From NCBI GenBank assembly GCA_002914805.1, contig JXTB01000107.1, positions 212,178 through 276,177 of the forward strand: a DNA stretch of 64,000 nt, written 5' to 3'. The notes beneath the pieces were generated by a model. It was not told where the DNA came from. It made no database searches and was given only the letters and a program-made list of their open reading frames with translations. The DNA is from Parasponia andersonii (Eukaryota > Streptophyta > Magnoliopsida > Rosales > Cannabaceae). A program made the translations under genes and the position numbers. Positions 34,120-46,938 of this stretch are shown one piece after another; the stretch's first letter is position 1; each line of letters begins with the position of its first letter.

Positions 34120-34640
34120 AGAAACTTAGTGTGGACATAAGAGTGCGAAAAGGCTTTCTAAGAAATTAAGACCTATCTGGAAGAAATTCCAACTCTAGGT
34201 AAGCCTGTGCTTAGGGAAAGCCTACTATTATACTTGGCAGTATTAGAGAATATGATGAGCGGAGTTCTTGTCAAGAAAGAGGGAAGAATGTAGGTACTAG
34301 TATACTATGTTAGCAAGTTCATTCTCGATGCCGAGACTCGATACCCAGAAATTGAAAAACTAGGTCTAGCTCTAATAACGGCTGCTATGAAACTCCGACT
34401 ATACTTCCAGGCACATATAATTAAGGTTCTGACTAGTTATCCCTTAAGACAAATTCTCTAAAAGCCTAACATCTCTGGTTGCCTGCTCAAGTGGGTCGTC
34501 GAGCTTGGTGAATTTGAGATTGAGTTTGTCCCAAGAACTGCCATTAAGGGACAAGCTCTAGCTAACTTTGTGGCTAATTTCACTTATCTCACTAAAGTAG
34601 AAAAGACCCTCAACAAGGAGAGCACTTCCAAAGCACCAAA
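34120..34640 (+). pseudogene. Degenerate RNase H of element 2
   Basis: Connection/RNase H region with YVSKFILDAETRYPEIEKLG and LLKWVVELGEFEIEFVPR, the conserved gypsy blocks following RT. Interrupted by stops at several points. Confidence 0.75.
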
Positions 34641-34689
34641 GAGGACATTAGAGAAGCTTTCCAAGTAATATATCTGGCAATTATGCATG

Positions 34690-35160
34690 GACAGATTGTC
34701 TTGCGTAACTGGGAGTGGAGCAGGCATGGTCTTCATTAGCCTAGAATGAGAAAAGATCAGCTATGCCTTAAGGCTCGACTTCACTGCATCAAATAATGAA
34801 GCTGAGTACGAAGTGTTGATCGCCAGGTTAAAACTAGCAAAAAAACTTTGAGTACAATGTGTCAAAATCTTTAGTGACTCACAGTTAATTGTGAACCAGA
34901 TAAAAGGCGAATACCAAGCTAAAGAAGATAACATGGTAAAATATCTCACAAAAACGGAAGAAAGTTTAGGAGCAATGACTTGGTACGAAATCACTAGGGT
35001 GCCGAGGGCAGAGAATATTGAGCCTGATGGCCTCGCATGACTCGCTTCAGTGCTCATTAATGACTCTCTTGAGCAAATACCGATTGAGACGTTGTCTAAG
35101 CCTAGCACCAAGAATGTGAGGAGGATATGTGCATAGACCAGCTCTCCTCATGGATAGATC
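34690..35160 (+). pseudogene. Second RNase H-like domain of element 2
   Basis: Contains LDFTASNNEAEYEVLIARLK, then FSDSQLIVNQIKGEYQAKED and VPRAENIEPDGLA. These are the RNase HI-like (RVT_3/archaeal-type) landmarks NNxAEYxAL, DSQLVVNQ and ENxxADxLA. This extra RNase H between the first RNase H and integrase characterises the Tat lineage. Stops present. Confidence 0.78.
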
Positions 35161-35279
35161 TGATCAATGATTACTTGGAAACCGGCAAACTACCAGACAA
35201 TAAAAATAAAGCTCAGAAGGTCAAGTACCGATCCAACTAATAGGTCATTATTAGAGATAAGTTTTACAGAAGGAGCTGT

Positions 35280-36380
35280 GCAGTCCCATATTTGAGATGT
35301 CTCTGACCTGATAAAGCCGAATATGTGCTAAAAAAAATACATGAAGGAGCATGCCAAAATTACTCGGGACCACGGTCGCTTGCTCATAAGGCTCTAAGGC
35401 AAGGGTTCTATTGGCAAATCATGATAAAAGATTCGAGAGAAATGGTAGAAAGTTGTGACAAGTGCCAGCGCTTTGCTCGTTATTTAAAAGAGCACCTCAA
35501 ACCTTTGTCACCAATCATAAGTCCCTAGCCCTTCGTAAAATGGGGGATATACTTAATTAGACCTTTACCTATTGCCTGAGTACAAGTAAAGTTTGCGACC
35601 GTTCCCATTGACTACTTCATTAAGTAGGTTGAGGCAGAACTATTGGCAAAGATCACACAAGCACACTATACGAACTTTATCTTCAAAAATATCATATGCT
35701 GGTTCAGACTCTCCCCTCGATAGTAACTGATAATGGTAGGTAGTTTGACAACCCAGGGCTATGGCAGTTTTGCCAAAATTAGGGGATCCATAAATTATTT
35801 TCTTCCCTGAATCATCCTTGTCAAACGACCAAGTTGAAGCAAACAACAAGATGATCAAGGAAAACTTAAAGAACAAGCTAGAGAGACTAAAAGGAGTATG
35901 GGTTGATGAGCTATCTGGTGTGTTATGGGCTTATCGGATAACTAAGAAGGTGGAAACTAGAGAAATGCCATTTTCTTTGGTGTTCAGCACAGATGCAGTG
36001 ATACATACAGAGGTCAGTATACTAAGCTACAGGGTTAAAGATTATAAGAATCAAGATCCAAAACGAGGCAACTGACCTGATCGAAGAAAAAAGAGATGAG
36101 GCCCTTGTGATGATAGCTGCCCACAGACACGTTGTTGCTTGGTATTATAACTCAAAGGTCTGAGCACAAACATTTAAAGTCAGGGAACTCATACTCAGGC
36201 ATGTGTTCCTAAATACGGCTGAGGCAGGAGTAGGGGCACTCGAATAAAGGTAGGAGGGACCCTACCTAATCTTTAGGATTATTCATCTAGGAACTTATGA
36301 GCTACAAGATATAGGAGGCAACAACTTACCCCACCTATATAATGTTGAAATCTGAGAAAGTATTACCAATAGCCGAATTA
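35280..36380 (+). pseudogene. Degenerate integrase of element 2
   Basis: The zinc-binding start is visible: HEGACQNYSGPRSLAHK, LRQGFYWQIM and ESCDKCQRFA supply the HHCC residues. The catalytic core follows as VPIDYFIK.VEAE (first Asp), IVTDNGR.FDN (second Asp) and SNDQVEANNKMIKENLKNKL (Glu). The C-terminal part has GPYLIFRIIHLGTYEL and no chromodomain, which fits Tat rather than chromovirus lineages. Frameshifts and stops throughout. Confidence 0.85.
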
Positions 36381-37160
36381 TGTATAAAGAAAGCATATAA
36401 TGAAAAAGTTACATTTTGTCAATTGTTTTTTACTTAAACTTTAACTGTTAACTGAAAAAAATAAGGGATGGTAGAAGGCTGATAATCTGTCGCAAAGCGC
36501 AAAAAAAAAATAAAAAAAAAATAAAAAATAATAAAAATAGATCCCTCTATGTACTTCTGAGCCCTAGGGATAAGATTTCTTTATATGCTTCTAAGCACTG
36601 GGGATAAGGCACAAGTGCTTCTGAGCATAGAACCTACATGATCCTAGGTCACTTCGTAGCATAATAACCTAGGAGAGTCGCTAGCTTGATGTCTATGTGC
36701 TCCCAAACATTCGGGCAACCTATCAAAGATTGTAACTATGTCTAAACCTAACTAATTTTACCTATACTTAGATCCTCCTAGTGATCCGAACAAGAACACT
36801 AACTCGTTAGTAGCTTCACTACTTGACAAACATCTGAAGCTACTTAGTAGTTGTAGAATTAGGTTTGCATAAATTATCACAAAAAATCACAATCACAAAT
36901 GAGAAGGAAAAATGAAACATATTGATTTCAAAAGGAAGACATATATATTTAATGAGCAAATCTTGTAGGATAAAAGAAATAGAGAAACCCCTAAGGAACA
37001 ATTGTCTTTATAAAGAAAAGTAGGGACCCGACTGTCCAGACCTAAAAAAAAAAAAAAAACTGCCACTATTACGAAGATAACCCATGCAGGGATGAACTCA
37101 AATCGCTAAAAGAGTTGGAGTGATCTAGTCCGTGAGAGGAGTGGTCAGGATTTGGTTCGA
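36381..37160 (+). other. Spacer between integrase and antisense gene of element 2
   Basis: Noncoding spacer with A-rich runs (36500-36535) and short imperfect repeats of the form GTGCTTCTGAGC...GGGATAAG (36550-36640). No genes. Confidence 0.6.
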
Positions 37161-38199
37161 CTCAGACATAGAGAAGAGCTCAAGCCTGTTTATTTCTTGA
37201 ACGTCCAGAGCTAGACCAGGGTTCTGCTCTTCTAAAAAAGAAAAGTCCAGATCTCTGTATTGGGTGACCACCGCCATCTTCAGGTCCTCGAAACTCAACT
37301 CATAAATGTCCCGCCAAGGGTTTGAGTGATGATCCAGTCCTCGACAATGGCCTTTTTAACCTTATCCGAGATCTTTATCTGAGCAACCTCCAACTGAGAT
37401 TTAGGGCTACCTAGCCGTCTAGTTTGAGCTTGGCCTTTTTTACCTCACCAAGCTAGTTCTCAACATCAATGACCCTCTTCAACTACTGCTCCCTCTCATC
37501 CCTAGCTATGTTGTGCTCGAAGCAGTACCTTTCAATGGTGACTGATAAGTTCCTCGTGCATTCATACATGAGTTCATTCATAAAGGCTTGCTGCCATAAG
37601 TGAAAAAGAAACTATTAGAAAATTGCATATGCAAGAGAAATAAAGTAGAGGAATTAAATCTACCCGAGATGCATGCTCTGAGTAAAGAGTAGTGGAGTCC
37701 CTGTCTGAGCACCTCCGGTAGTTCTCAACTAGCTGTTCTGAACAGGCCGCATGCATCTTGTCCATCGCTTTTTTTAAAAACATCTTCAAATATTGAGTAA
37801 CGGGCTCATCAGGATAAGGCGTGTCCATTAGACTCTTGCCAGGGTGGCTCGAGGATGGAGGGGTCTTGTTAAGAGGGCCAACAGGAAGCTCGGAGGTCTT
37901 TAGAAAAGTACTCTAAGAAAGGGTCGGTCACAAGCTGATGCTCGGGAGATTCTAACCGCTACCCTCGCGAGCCCGGTTTCAGGCAAGTAGAGTGCATAGG
38001 TTTAGGTGCTTGTTGGACATATCATGCTCTACAAAAAGAAAAGGAGAGTTAGACAGTAGAGAGAGTATACCGATAAACTTCTAAAAGACCCTCCCTACCA
38101 GCAGAACCTTGGTCATCAGAGATACTTAGATACTAAGGAGAAGGAGTTAAGCTCATAGGCTCTAAGGAGACAAATGGGTGGGAGGTAGTAGGGTCGGGT

Positions 38200-40825
38200 C
38201 AGGCTGAGGAGGTAATGGTGAAGCGTCCCTACCTCTAAAGGCCTATCTCCTGTAAGGTCATTTGATACGACTAAAGGGGCTTGCTTCGTCGAGAACAAGC
38301 CAAACGGGTCTTGATCGGACGAATTCTTCGAAGGTAGTCCTAATCTTCAATGGGTACCAATCTGCATACTCAAAATTTATTTCGGTAAGCAGGTTACCGA
38401 TCTTCTTAGCCCGATGGTTGAGCATTTCGATTGCGATGGCATGGGCGATTGTTTCATTGTCAACCGCCTCTGCTTGTCACATCGCCCACTGCTGCTTGAG
38501 TTGGAATGCGGTCGAGATAGGGCATGCCCCCCTTGGGAATTGACCACCCATGATGTTTTCCCAAGACATCTAAGCATAGAACCATTCCCTTTTTCCCTGT
38601 TTATTGAACGTGTCCCGACCAAGAATGGGAATCGTGTACCTAGAGTTGTCGCCCTCCATGAGAGGGGTCTCTGAGGAATATGCTTAGTGGAAATATAAGC
38701 CCTGGTTGTTCGATGCATTCTTAAGCTAGTAAAGATATTTAAGCATGTACAAGATGATGTCTGACTAGCCCTGGAGCCTAAACATGACCCGAAAGCCAAT
38801 TAAGACCTCTCATTTATTTAGGTTCAGTTGGGTTGAGTAGATTTGGCACTTGGAGAAAAATTTATAGAGGAACGAGTGAAGTAGGAGCCTCAACCTGACC
38901 TCAAAAAAACCCAAGTATAGGGTTATGCAGCCCACTGGTGGTCAGCTAAGGATGTCACCTTCTCCTGGAAAGAGGAGATGTATGTCGTCCAGAATCTTGT
39001 ACCAAGAATGGATGCTCAGTATTAACTCATCCGTCATAGTGGATAGGAAGTAGTCGGTGCTAAATTTCGTTAAAAGATGAGGCAGTGGTGAAGCGTCCCT
39101 GCCTCTAAAGGCCTATCNAGGCCTATCGCCTCTAAGTTCATTTGATATGACTAAAGGGGCTTGCTTCATCGAGAACAGGCCGAACGGGTCTTGATCGGAC
39201 AAATTCTTCGAAGATAGTCCTAATCTTCAATGGGTAGCACTCTGCATACTCAAAATTTATTTCGGTAAGTAGGTTACCGACTTCCTTGGCCCGACGGTTG
39301 AGCATTTCGATTGCGATAGCATGGGCAATTGTTTCATTGTCAACCGCCTCTGCTTGTCATATCGTCCACTGCTGCCTAAGTTAGAATGCGGTTGAGATAG
39401 GGCATCCCCCCCTGGGAATTAACCACCTATGATGTTTTCCTAAGACGTCTGAGCATAGAACCATTCCCTTTTTCCCTGTTTATTGAATGTGTCCCTACCA
39501 AGACTGGGAATCGTGTACCTAGAGTTGTCGCCCTCTATGCAAGGGGTCTCCGAGGAATATGCTTAGTGGTAATATAAGCTCTAGTTGTTTGGTGCATTCT
39601 TAAGCTAGTCAAGATACTTGAGCATGTGCAGGATAATGTCTGACCAGCCCTAGAGCCTAAACATGACCCGGAGGCCAATTAAGACCTCTCATCTATTTGG
39701 GTTCAGTTGGGTTGAGTAGATTTGGCACTTGGAGAAAAATTCATAGAGGAAGGGGTGAAGTAGGAGCCTCAACCTGACCTCAAAAAAACCCAAGTATAGG
39801 GTAATGCAGCTCACTGGTGGTCGGCTAGGGATGTCGCCTTGTCCTGGCAAGAGGAGATGTATGTCGTCCAGAATCTTGTAGCGGGAATGGATGCTCAATA
39901 GTAACTCATCCGTCATAGTGAATAGGAAGTAGTCAGTGCTAAATTTCGTTAAAAGATGAGGCAGTGGTGAAGCGTCCCTGCCTCTAAAGGCCTATCACCT
40001 CTGAGGTCATTTGATACGACTAAAGAGGCTTACTTCATCGAGAACAGGCCGAACGGGTCTTGATCGGACGAATTCTTCAAAGGCAGTCCTAATCTTCAAT
40101 GGGTAGCACTCTGCATACTCAAAATTTATTTCGGTAAGTAGGTTACCGACTTCCTTGGCTCGACGGTTGAGCATTTCGATTGCGATGGCATAGGCGATTG
40201 TTTCATTGTCAACCGCCTCTGCTTGTCATATCGCCCACTGCTGCCTAAGTTAGAATGCGGTCAAGATAGGGCATGCCCCCCCTGGGAATTAACCACCCAT
40301 GATGTTTTCCCAAGATGTCTGAGCATAGAACCATTCCCTTTTTCCCTATTTATTGAACGTGTCCCGACCAAGAATGGGAATCGTGTATCTAGAGTTGTCT
40401 CCCTCCACGCGGGGGGTCTCCGAGGAATATGCTTAGTGGTAATATAAGCCCTGGTTGTTTGGTGCATTCTTGAGCTAGTAAAGATACTTGAGCATGTGCA
40501 GGATGATGTCTGATCAGCCCTAGAGCCTAAACATGACCCCGAGGCCAATTAAGACCTCTCATCTATTTGGGTTTAGTTGGGTTGAGTAGATTTGGCACTT
40601 GGAGAAAAATTCATAGAGGAAGGGGTGAAGTAGGAGCCTCAAACTGACCTCAAAAAAACCCAAGTATAGGGTTATGCAGCCCACTGGTAGTCGGCTAGGG
40701 ACGTCGCCTTCTCCTGGCAAGAGGAGATGTATGTCATCTAGAATCTTGTAGCGGGAATGGACGCTCAGTAGTAACTCATCCGTCATAGTGGATAGGAAGT
40801 AGGCGGTGCTAAATTTTGTTAAAGG
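38200..40825. repeat. Three tandem copies of an 870-bp unit
   Basis: Anchored by GAGAACARGCCRAACGGGTC, present at about 38291, 39171 and 40040. The spacing is 870 bp once the artificial 10 bases at 39118 are discounted. Copies differ by only a few percent, so the triplication is younger than the element's LTR divergence suggests for the insertion. Each copy contains the antisense exon. Confidence 0.85.
39118..39127. other. Scaffold join artefact (single N with 9-bp overlap)
   Basis: AGGCCTATC, N, AGGCCTATC: the nine bases are repeated on each side of the N. Removing the N and one copy restores the sequence found in the other two tandem units. Confidence 0.85.
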
Positions 40826-42410
40826 CCTTGCTCACTCGGCCCTGCCAACTACTAGATCACTAGCCTTTGCCCTGATTATCTGCCCTCAACCCTGATGACC
40901 TCTTGTAATTTTGTCACTCATGGATGGTAGATTTGGATTTAGCGATTGGGTTTGATTTGAATGGATGCAAGAATGGATTATCACACTCGGATTATTGGCC
41001 TATTTCTATTTAAAACTAGTGGTTCGTCCCTATTTTCTTCTGAATCGGACATGTGAGAAAAATCTTTATAAGATGGAGGCTAAGCTAACCTAAAAGTATT
41101 TACAACATGGGTCGTGAGCCGTCATAATTAGCGAAAGCCGTTACCAGACTGGGCAGGTCAGGCTGGGGACCATCGAACCTGATTAGGCATAGGTCGAGGA
41201 AGTCTAGCTCGTGATCCAAGGTAATGTTGTTCTCGTTATCTTGGAGATCGTCAACCCTCTGAGCTACTGGGGGGCTCGCACTTCGGGAAAGAGGGCAGGA
41301 GGTTGTTCGGCAACTCTAACATTGACCTCGAGGGCTCCGTCTTGTGCATTACTAGTGCCGATATAGTCATGGGCAGCCGCTTGATCTTCAGCCTCGTTTT
41401 TACTAGGCTTAGATCTTGATTCCACCTCACCATCACTCTCTAAGGAAACTAGGTCCACAACAGATATTGGAATAGTCCCAGAACTATCCCATTTGGAAAG
41501 TACTGAGAGACCCCTAAATGGTCAGTCTTGTCATTCTTAAGCACAGCAGAATCCATTCGAGCCTTTACTCTGACGAGATAGAAATCCCAAGAATCCGAAA
41601 TCCAAATATAAAGGAAATAAAAAGAAGAATAGAATGAAGAGGAGGAAACCTGGGTTTTAAACCTAGAAACTTACCAAATAGAAGTGTTTGGAACTCTAAG
41701 GTGTGAAAATTTTAGAGAAGCCCTAAACAGAGAATTACGAAAATCAACATATCCACGGGTTAAAGCATTACATAGGAGCAATCTATTAGGAAAATTATAG
41801 GAGTTCGTTGAAAAGGGAAAAAACATCTTGAAGTAACTCAATTACCCAACAGAAATTGCTCAAAAGGATTCTGAAGAGCAAAGCAATGGAGAGAATGGAG
41901 GCTTTGGAGGAATGGAAAATGAGAGTAAAATAGAGATGAGAAAGTAAAGTGAAGGATGGAAAAATGTAAAAGCATATTTATAAGCTTGGATAGCGAAACA
42001 ACACAACCTTTGGATCGAAAATAAAAAGCCACATGTCAATAGATTGCATAGGAAATTTTAAATCATGAAGTACGACTCCTCACATTCCCTCAGAAAAGTG
42101 GGAAATAATTTTAGTCATAGGATAAATCTGAATACCAGGTAAACAATAGTGATCAGGAGGCATGTATTTCACATGAGCTGACTAGGCTAGTAATAGAGGC
42201 ATACCGCACTTTTTTGAGGAAAAAAGCAACATCACAATTAAGGCTTATTCATGATTACAAAGATCACAAAAATCCTAGTAAGGCACCCTTTGACATGACC
42301 CTTACCAAACACGTTCAGGCGAGCCGAGCAACCTGTCAGAAGGGCAGTGCCTCAGAAGAGTGGAGTAAGGCATAATAAAGTTTTTGCCTCGAGCAAGTCA
42401 GGATAAGAAC

Positions 42411-42422
42411 TTGGAGGGCAGA
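42411..42422 (+). other. Polypurine tract of element 2
   Basis: TTGGAGGGCAGA directly before the 3' LTR, the position of the plus-strand primer. Confidence 0.6.
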
Positions 42423-43256
42423 TATTGAGGGTAATTTTCCCATACCAATCAGAAAATGATATGTATGTCGGGACAGAAACGACTCATCGTAATAACGTCC
42501 AGAACAACATCACTCTCTACTGACCGACCAAGCCTGCCAAGATATAAGACCAAGTGTTGGCTATGTCCTGCTACAAAAGAAAACCTGAGCAAGGCTAGGG
42601 GGAAAATACCCAGCCATGGCACAACCAAGCTCACTAACATAAAGAACAACCCTAGTCAGACTTTATACCACGTACCAACCAGGCAGGTACCTTTAGCAAA
42701 AGACCAATAAGGGACCAATAAATAGCCGACTACCAAGTAGCAACGTAGTTCTGACCAAGAGGAAAAACAAGGGCAGCGTGAGCCAAAGAGAGACCGACAC
42801 CTGGCCCAATCACACACTCATGTCCATACGAGTGGGTTAGTAGGATTCCCTTCTACCTTCTCAGGGACATGTAGATATTAACCCTAGCTTTTAAGAGACT
42901 ACAAAACCACTATAAATAGTCCCATAATCACCTGAAAAAAGGTCAGCAGGCCGCCACAAATCCTCAAAATCCTATTTGTCTTTTCTCCTCTTACAATTCA
43001 TTTACTACTCGTTTACTATCCTATTGAATACTTTATTGAACACGTCACTAACCACCTTTCTGCGGAGGAGACTTGGCAGATACCACACTGGTACCACCCA
43101 TCATGAGCTAGTGAGAAGTCCACTCATAATTTTTTTCAAAATTGTACTAACCGCACCTACATCAAATACGGGTTTTGGTTTTGGCTTCCTTTGAGAGAGA
43201 ACCATTCAAAGGCGTGTGGCGGCGTACTGGTTTATGGACCAAAATCCACACCAATA
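42423..43256 (+). repeat. 3' LTR of element 2 (834 bp)
   Basis: Begins TATTGAGGGTAATTT (the first TG changed to TA) and ends ATCCACACCAATA, followed by the TSD GTATG. Slightly longer than the 5' LTR because of an insertion near its start. Confidence 0.9.
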
Positions 43257-43261
43257 GTATG

Positions 43262-44574
43262 GATGTCGAAGAGTATCACGTTATTCTAAAAAAAAATAAT
43301 AATAAAATAAAGAGTGTATCACATTTGCCCCGTGATTGATTGGCAAAATAAAATAAAATAAATTCTTTTAAAGGAAAAAAAAATGAAAATACTAGACTGA
43401 GCTTGAGGAATGAGGATAATATCATAATTCCTGGCTCGGATAGAAGTTGATATCAAGTTTTTCTATCAAAGCCAAAATGAATTTCCAAGATGTTGTAATT
43501 AGAAATTAAATTCTACCTATTAATTGAAATTAATTACTATTTATCTTCACTTATAAGAAAATTAATAATTACTCAAATTTTTAAAACCTTGCTTAAGTAA
43601 AACTATTAAAAATGATTCCTGGAAATTCAAAAAAAAATAATACTTTTCATTTGGAGAACATTTTGCTTGTACATGATACTTCTTTGTCGTGTCAATATGA
43701 AAATGTAAAGTTTTTATGACACGTAGCTTGTTTTACAAAAATTAAGATGTCTCGTTTTCAATATGGAAATTGACATGGATAATTTTAATTTGAACTAAAA
43801 TGATCTTTAAAAAATGACTTTTTAATAGTATCACAATATTGGTGATAGGTGTCACACTGTTAATGATCACTGATTGGCTATTCGAAAGTCATAATTTTAT
43901 GATGAACACATAAGGTGACTGATTCATATAATATTTTGACACTTATTTTTTAAAATACTCATAGAAAAGTCATCCTAGTCAAAAATACTAATCCTTTCAA
44001 AAATACTACCAGTCAGGTCCATTAACCCTTTCATTAAGGTTTGTTCGAAGACGACATGAATTTATTATGATCATTTTGTTATCATTTACACAAATCACAT
44101 GCCGTTTTTCACTCAACTGTTTGCTTATCCACTACTTTTAACATTAACACAAAAGAAAGGTTAGAAGGGAAAACATCACTTTTTTAGCATATCGGTCCCA
44201 ACTTTTTTTCTTTTGGGTATTCAAGTACCTAACGTATCAATTCATCGTCATCTTTTGGCCCAATGCCTTCCAAAATTTCATCAGATATCATTTGAAGGAT
44301 AGAAATCATGTACCACTACCACTGATGCTTAACATTTTACTTTATTGGCAATGTGTTCCTTAGTTTTTTTTTTTTTTTTTTCCCCTTTTTCACCTTCGGC
44401 AATCCTATCTTCAATTAACTAAATTGCATCAACTAATCTGTTCAAAAAAGTTGATTGCATCCACTAATCTGTTCAAAAAATGTATATAGAACAACTGTTT
44501 ATATACCACATAAGATTGTAAAGTATAAAAAGGAAAAAACAACAATATTTCAATAACACACAAGGATTTCTTAC
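43262..44574. other. Intergenic DNA between the two gypsy elements
   Basis: AT-rich; no gene seen. A short tandem duplication of about 31 bp (CATCAACTAATCTGTTCAAA units) lies at 44425-44480, and a poly(T) run at 44366-44383. Confidence 0.55.
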
Positions 44575-44579
44575 ACAGC

Positions 44580-45334
44580 TGTTGTGCGGTCTAAAATCCT
44601 AAGGTCGCATAAGGATTATATGCGACCTCCTCCGTGAAGGTTATATGCGACCTTCTCCGTGATGGTTATATGCGACCTCTTCCACAGGTTTTGTGCGACC
44701 TTCTCCGTGCAGTTTGCCTTGACAAACAGGAAACCTATAAGAAGAGGGAAACACGCAAATGTTATAAAGGAAACCTACAAGAAGAGGGAAACAAGTAAAT
44801 GCTATGGAAGAAACCTACAAGGAAAGGGAAACTGAAGACTCCTATTTGTGATTAACTAGTTATCCGTTTTGAATAGTTATCCAATTATATTGTTATTTAA
44901 TTTATGTTACCTAATTGTATAGTTACCCGTTTATACAATTAGGATCCTAGAGACATAAGGAACCTAGGGACATAAGGTTACTATTATCTATATAAAGGAG
45001 ACTCTATGTTCCGAAGAAAGACACCAAGTTCTGGGCAGATACAAGTCACAGAGAATAGAAATCAGAGCAAATACAAGCTTAGAGTATTCCAAACTTTGGG
45101 TAGTCTAAGTCTTTAGTATTCTTCAATAGCTTTTCAGTCTTTCCGATTTCCAAACGAGATTGTAACCTTGAGTGTTCATTATTATTCATAAAATAGTGAG
45201 AAAACAGTGGACGTAGGCTCATATTTTTTGGGGCTGAACCACTATAAATCCCTCTCTCCTTATCTACTTCAATTCACACAAGCCACATCTCTTGATTATT
45301 CATAAATTTATTGTTGATAAAACCTCCATCAACA
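44580..45334 (+). repeat. 5' LTR of element 3 (755 bp)
   Basis: TGTTGTGCGG...CATCAACA. Contains about four units of the GGTCGCATA minisatellite near its start and a TATA box TATATAAA at 44989-44996. It has a 17-bp tandem duplication (AACCTAGGGACATAAGG) absent from the 3' LTR, and lacks 12 bp present there near 45260. Confidence 0.95.
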
Positions 45335-45336
45335 AT

Positions 45337-45354
45337 TGGCGCTAGAAGGAGGGC
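45337..45354 (+). other. Primer-binding site of element 3
   Basis: TGGCGCTAGAAGGAGGGC, two bases after the LTR. Primer tRNA not identified. Confidence 0.65.
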
Positions 45355-46938
45355 TATTCCGGCAGAGAAATTTGTCAAATTCCACCTTTTCAATATGGCA
45401 AACACCAGAAACACTACCAGAGCCGCCGGGACTAGCCAAAATCAACCTCAGAGTACTGCTGCTACACAGGCGACCCCTGCTCCGGATCAGCCTACTATGA
45501 CGGCAACAGAGAACCTATCCCAGAGACAGGATCGCATGGAGGAAACGCTCGTGAACCTTCAGTAAGTCACTAACCAGATCAATGACACTCTGCGACGACT
45601 TGCTGAAGGGCAGATGGTGACTCCACCACAACATGAACGTCCCAAAGAACGTCCTGCTCAATTACCTGAGAAGGGAATACATATTCTCGAGACGAGAAGA
45701 AGCGACCAGCCAAGAACTCAGCAGGAGCGTCATGAAGAACACATCTCCAAAGGGAAAGGCAAGGTCACAGACTTGCCTCCAGAATCTCGTACAGAGAGTT
45801 CAAGTATGAACCGCGGTCGTACACAACCTTCTCGTAAATCCACAAACAACCAGGATTGCTTGAGCAGCGAACAAGGACGATCATCGAGAAGTGTCTTCGA
45901 AAGAATCAGCAGGGAGTCAAGACAAGATCCTGCTGACCTAAGACAGTACTTGGAGCGACGACGTGGCCATGATCGATCTGTATCGCATCATAGTGACCAC
46001 AACCGGTCTCGTCACACCATGCCACTGGATTCCTCTCATAGGACGCAGAAGACCCTACCAGACCAGCCCGCTGCGAAACAAGATAACGAACAAAGGTCGC
46101 TCATACCACCAGCAAGGAATGATGCTTTCCCTCTGAACGTCGACGTTCACAATTTAAGGATCGCGTTAGATGCACTTGCTGGATGGGACGATGAGCTCGC
46201 TGATGGGTATCGCCAGTCACCATTCAGCGAGGAAGTTCGAGCTGCAGCCCTTCCCACCGGATTCAGACTTCCCACCATCAATACTTTTGATGGAAAGACT
46301 GATCCACAGGACCATATGGATCACTTCAGCGACTTGATGGAACTTCATCGGGTTAGTGATCATGCACGCTGCAGATGTTTCGCTGTAACACTCTCAGGAG
46401 CGGCAAAGAAGTGGTTCCGAGGACTCAAACCCGGTTCGATTTCATCCTGGCAACAACTACAGACGGCGTTCTTAAGGCAATTTCAGGCCGCGAAGAATTT
46501 CACTGTTCCGCTTGTCAGTTTGTCTGCAATCCGACAAGGTCCAGAGGAGACTCTACGGTCTTATCTCAATCGATTCACCACAGAGCTAGCAAAGGTCAAC
46601 AACCCCCCTGAAGGAGGAGTTCTTACTCTTATGACGGCTGGGGTACGACCAGAAACAAAACTCTAGGAGAAATTGCTTGAAAGAGAATGTAGAACTCTCG
46701 AAGACTTCTACCGAAGAGTCGGTCGACATCTAAGGTTAGAGTCTTCACGTGAGAATCTTCAAAAGACCAAAAAAGGAGGAAAGACAAATGCAGCAAAGGT
46801 TGCGGTCATCACCGACAACAGCAACAATAAGAAAAACAAGAGGAATAATGAACAGGCCAATGAGAATCAGCCTAGGCCTAAAAGGCAGGAGACTTCAAAG
46901 GCTCCCATGAGGTTCAACAATCACACCGAGTTAAACGC

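Larger units (their letters stand above)
37180..41560 (-). pseudogene. Antisense gene of element 2, main exon triplicated
   Basis: On the minus strand, opposite to gag-pol. Three tandem copies of one exon each encode a variant of TDELLLSIHSRYKILDDIHL, then LGFFEVRLRLLLHPFLYEFF and IYSTQLNPNR. These match the plant family annotated as 'putative gypsy type transposon' (compare the intact version at 49021-51120, SFSEAVLKCGVHLPLHPYI). An acidic N-terminal part lies at 41264-41560 (DLVSLESDGEVESRS). The C-terminal part is at 37180-37830, with DKMHAACSEQLVENYRRCSD and a coiled-coil-like tail. It has stops and frameshifts and cannot make one protein. Confidence 0.7.
29441..43256 (+). mobile_element. 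Complete but decayed 13.8-kb Ty3/gypsy element (Tat-like layout)
   Basis: Two LTRs (29441-30244, 42423-43256) are flanked by an exact 5-bp target duplication, GTATG at 29436-29440 and 43257-43261. The order is LTR, PBS, gag, protease, RT, RNase H, a second RNase H-like domain, integrase, spacer, antisense gene, polypurine tract, LTR. The duplicated RNase H and the antisense gene near the 3' LTR point to the Tat/Ogre lineage. The LTR copies differ at many sites (very roughly one in seven to ten bases, mostly transitions) and all genes are broken, so the insertion is old and inactive. Confidence 0.92.

Noticed and set aside
37574..41458. Multiple plus- and minus-strand open frames considered as separate host genes
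   Set aside because: They all lie between the LTRs of one element and fall into tandem copies of its antisense exon or shadow frames of it.
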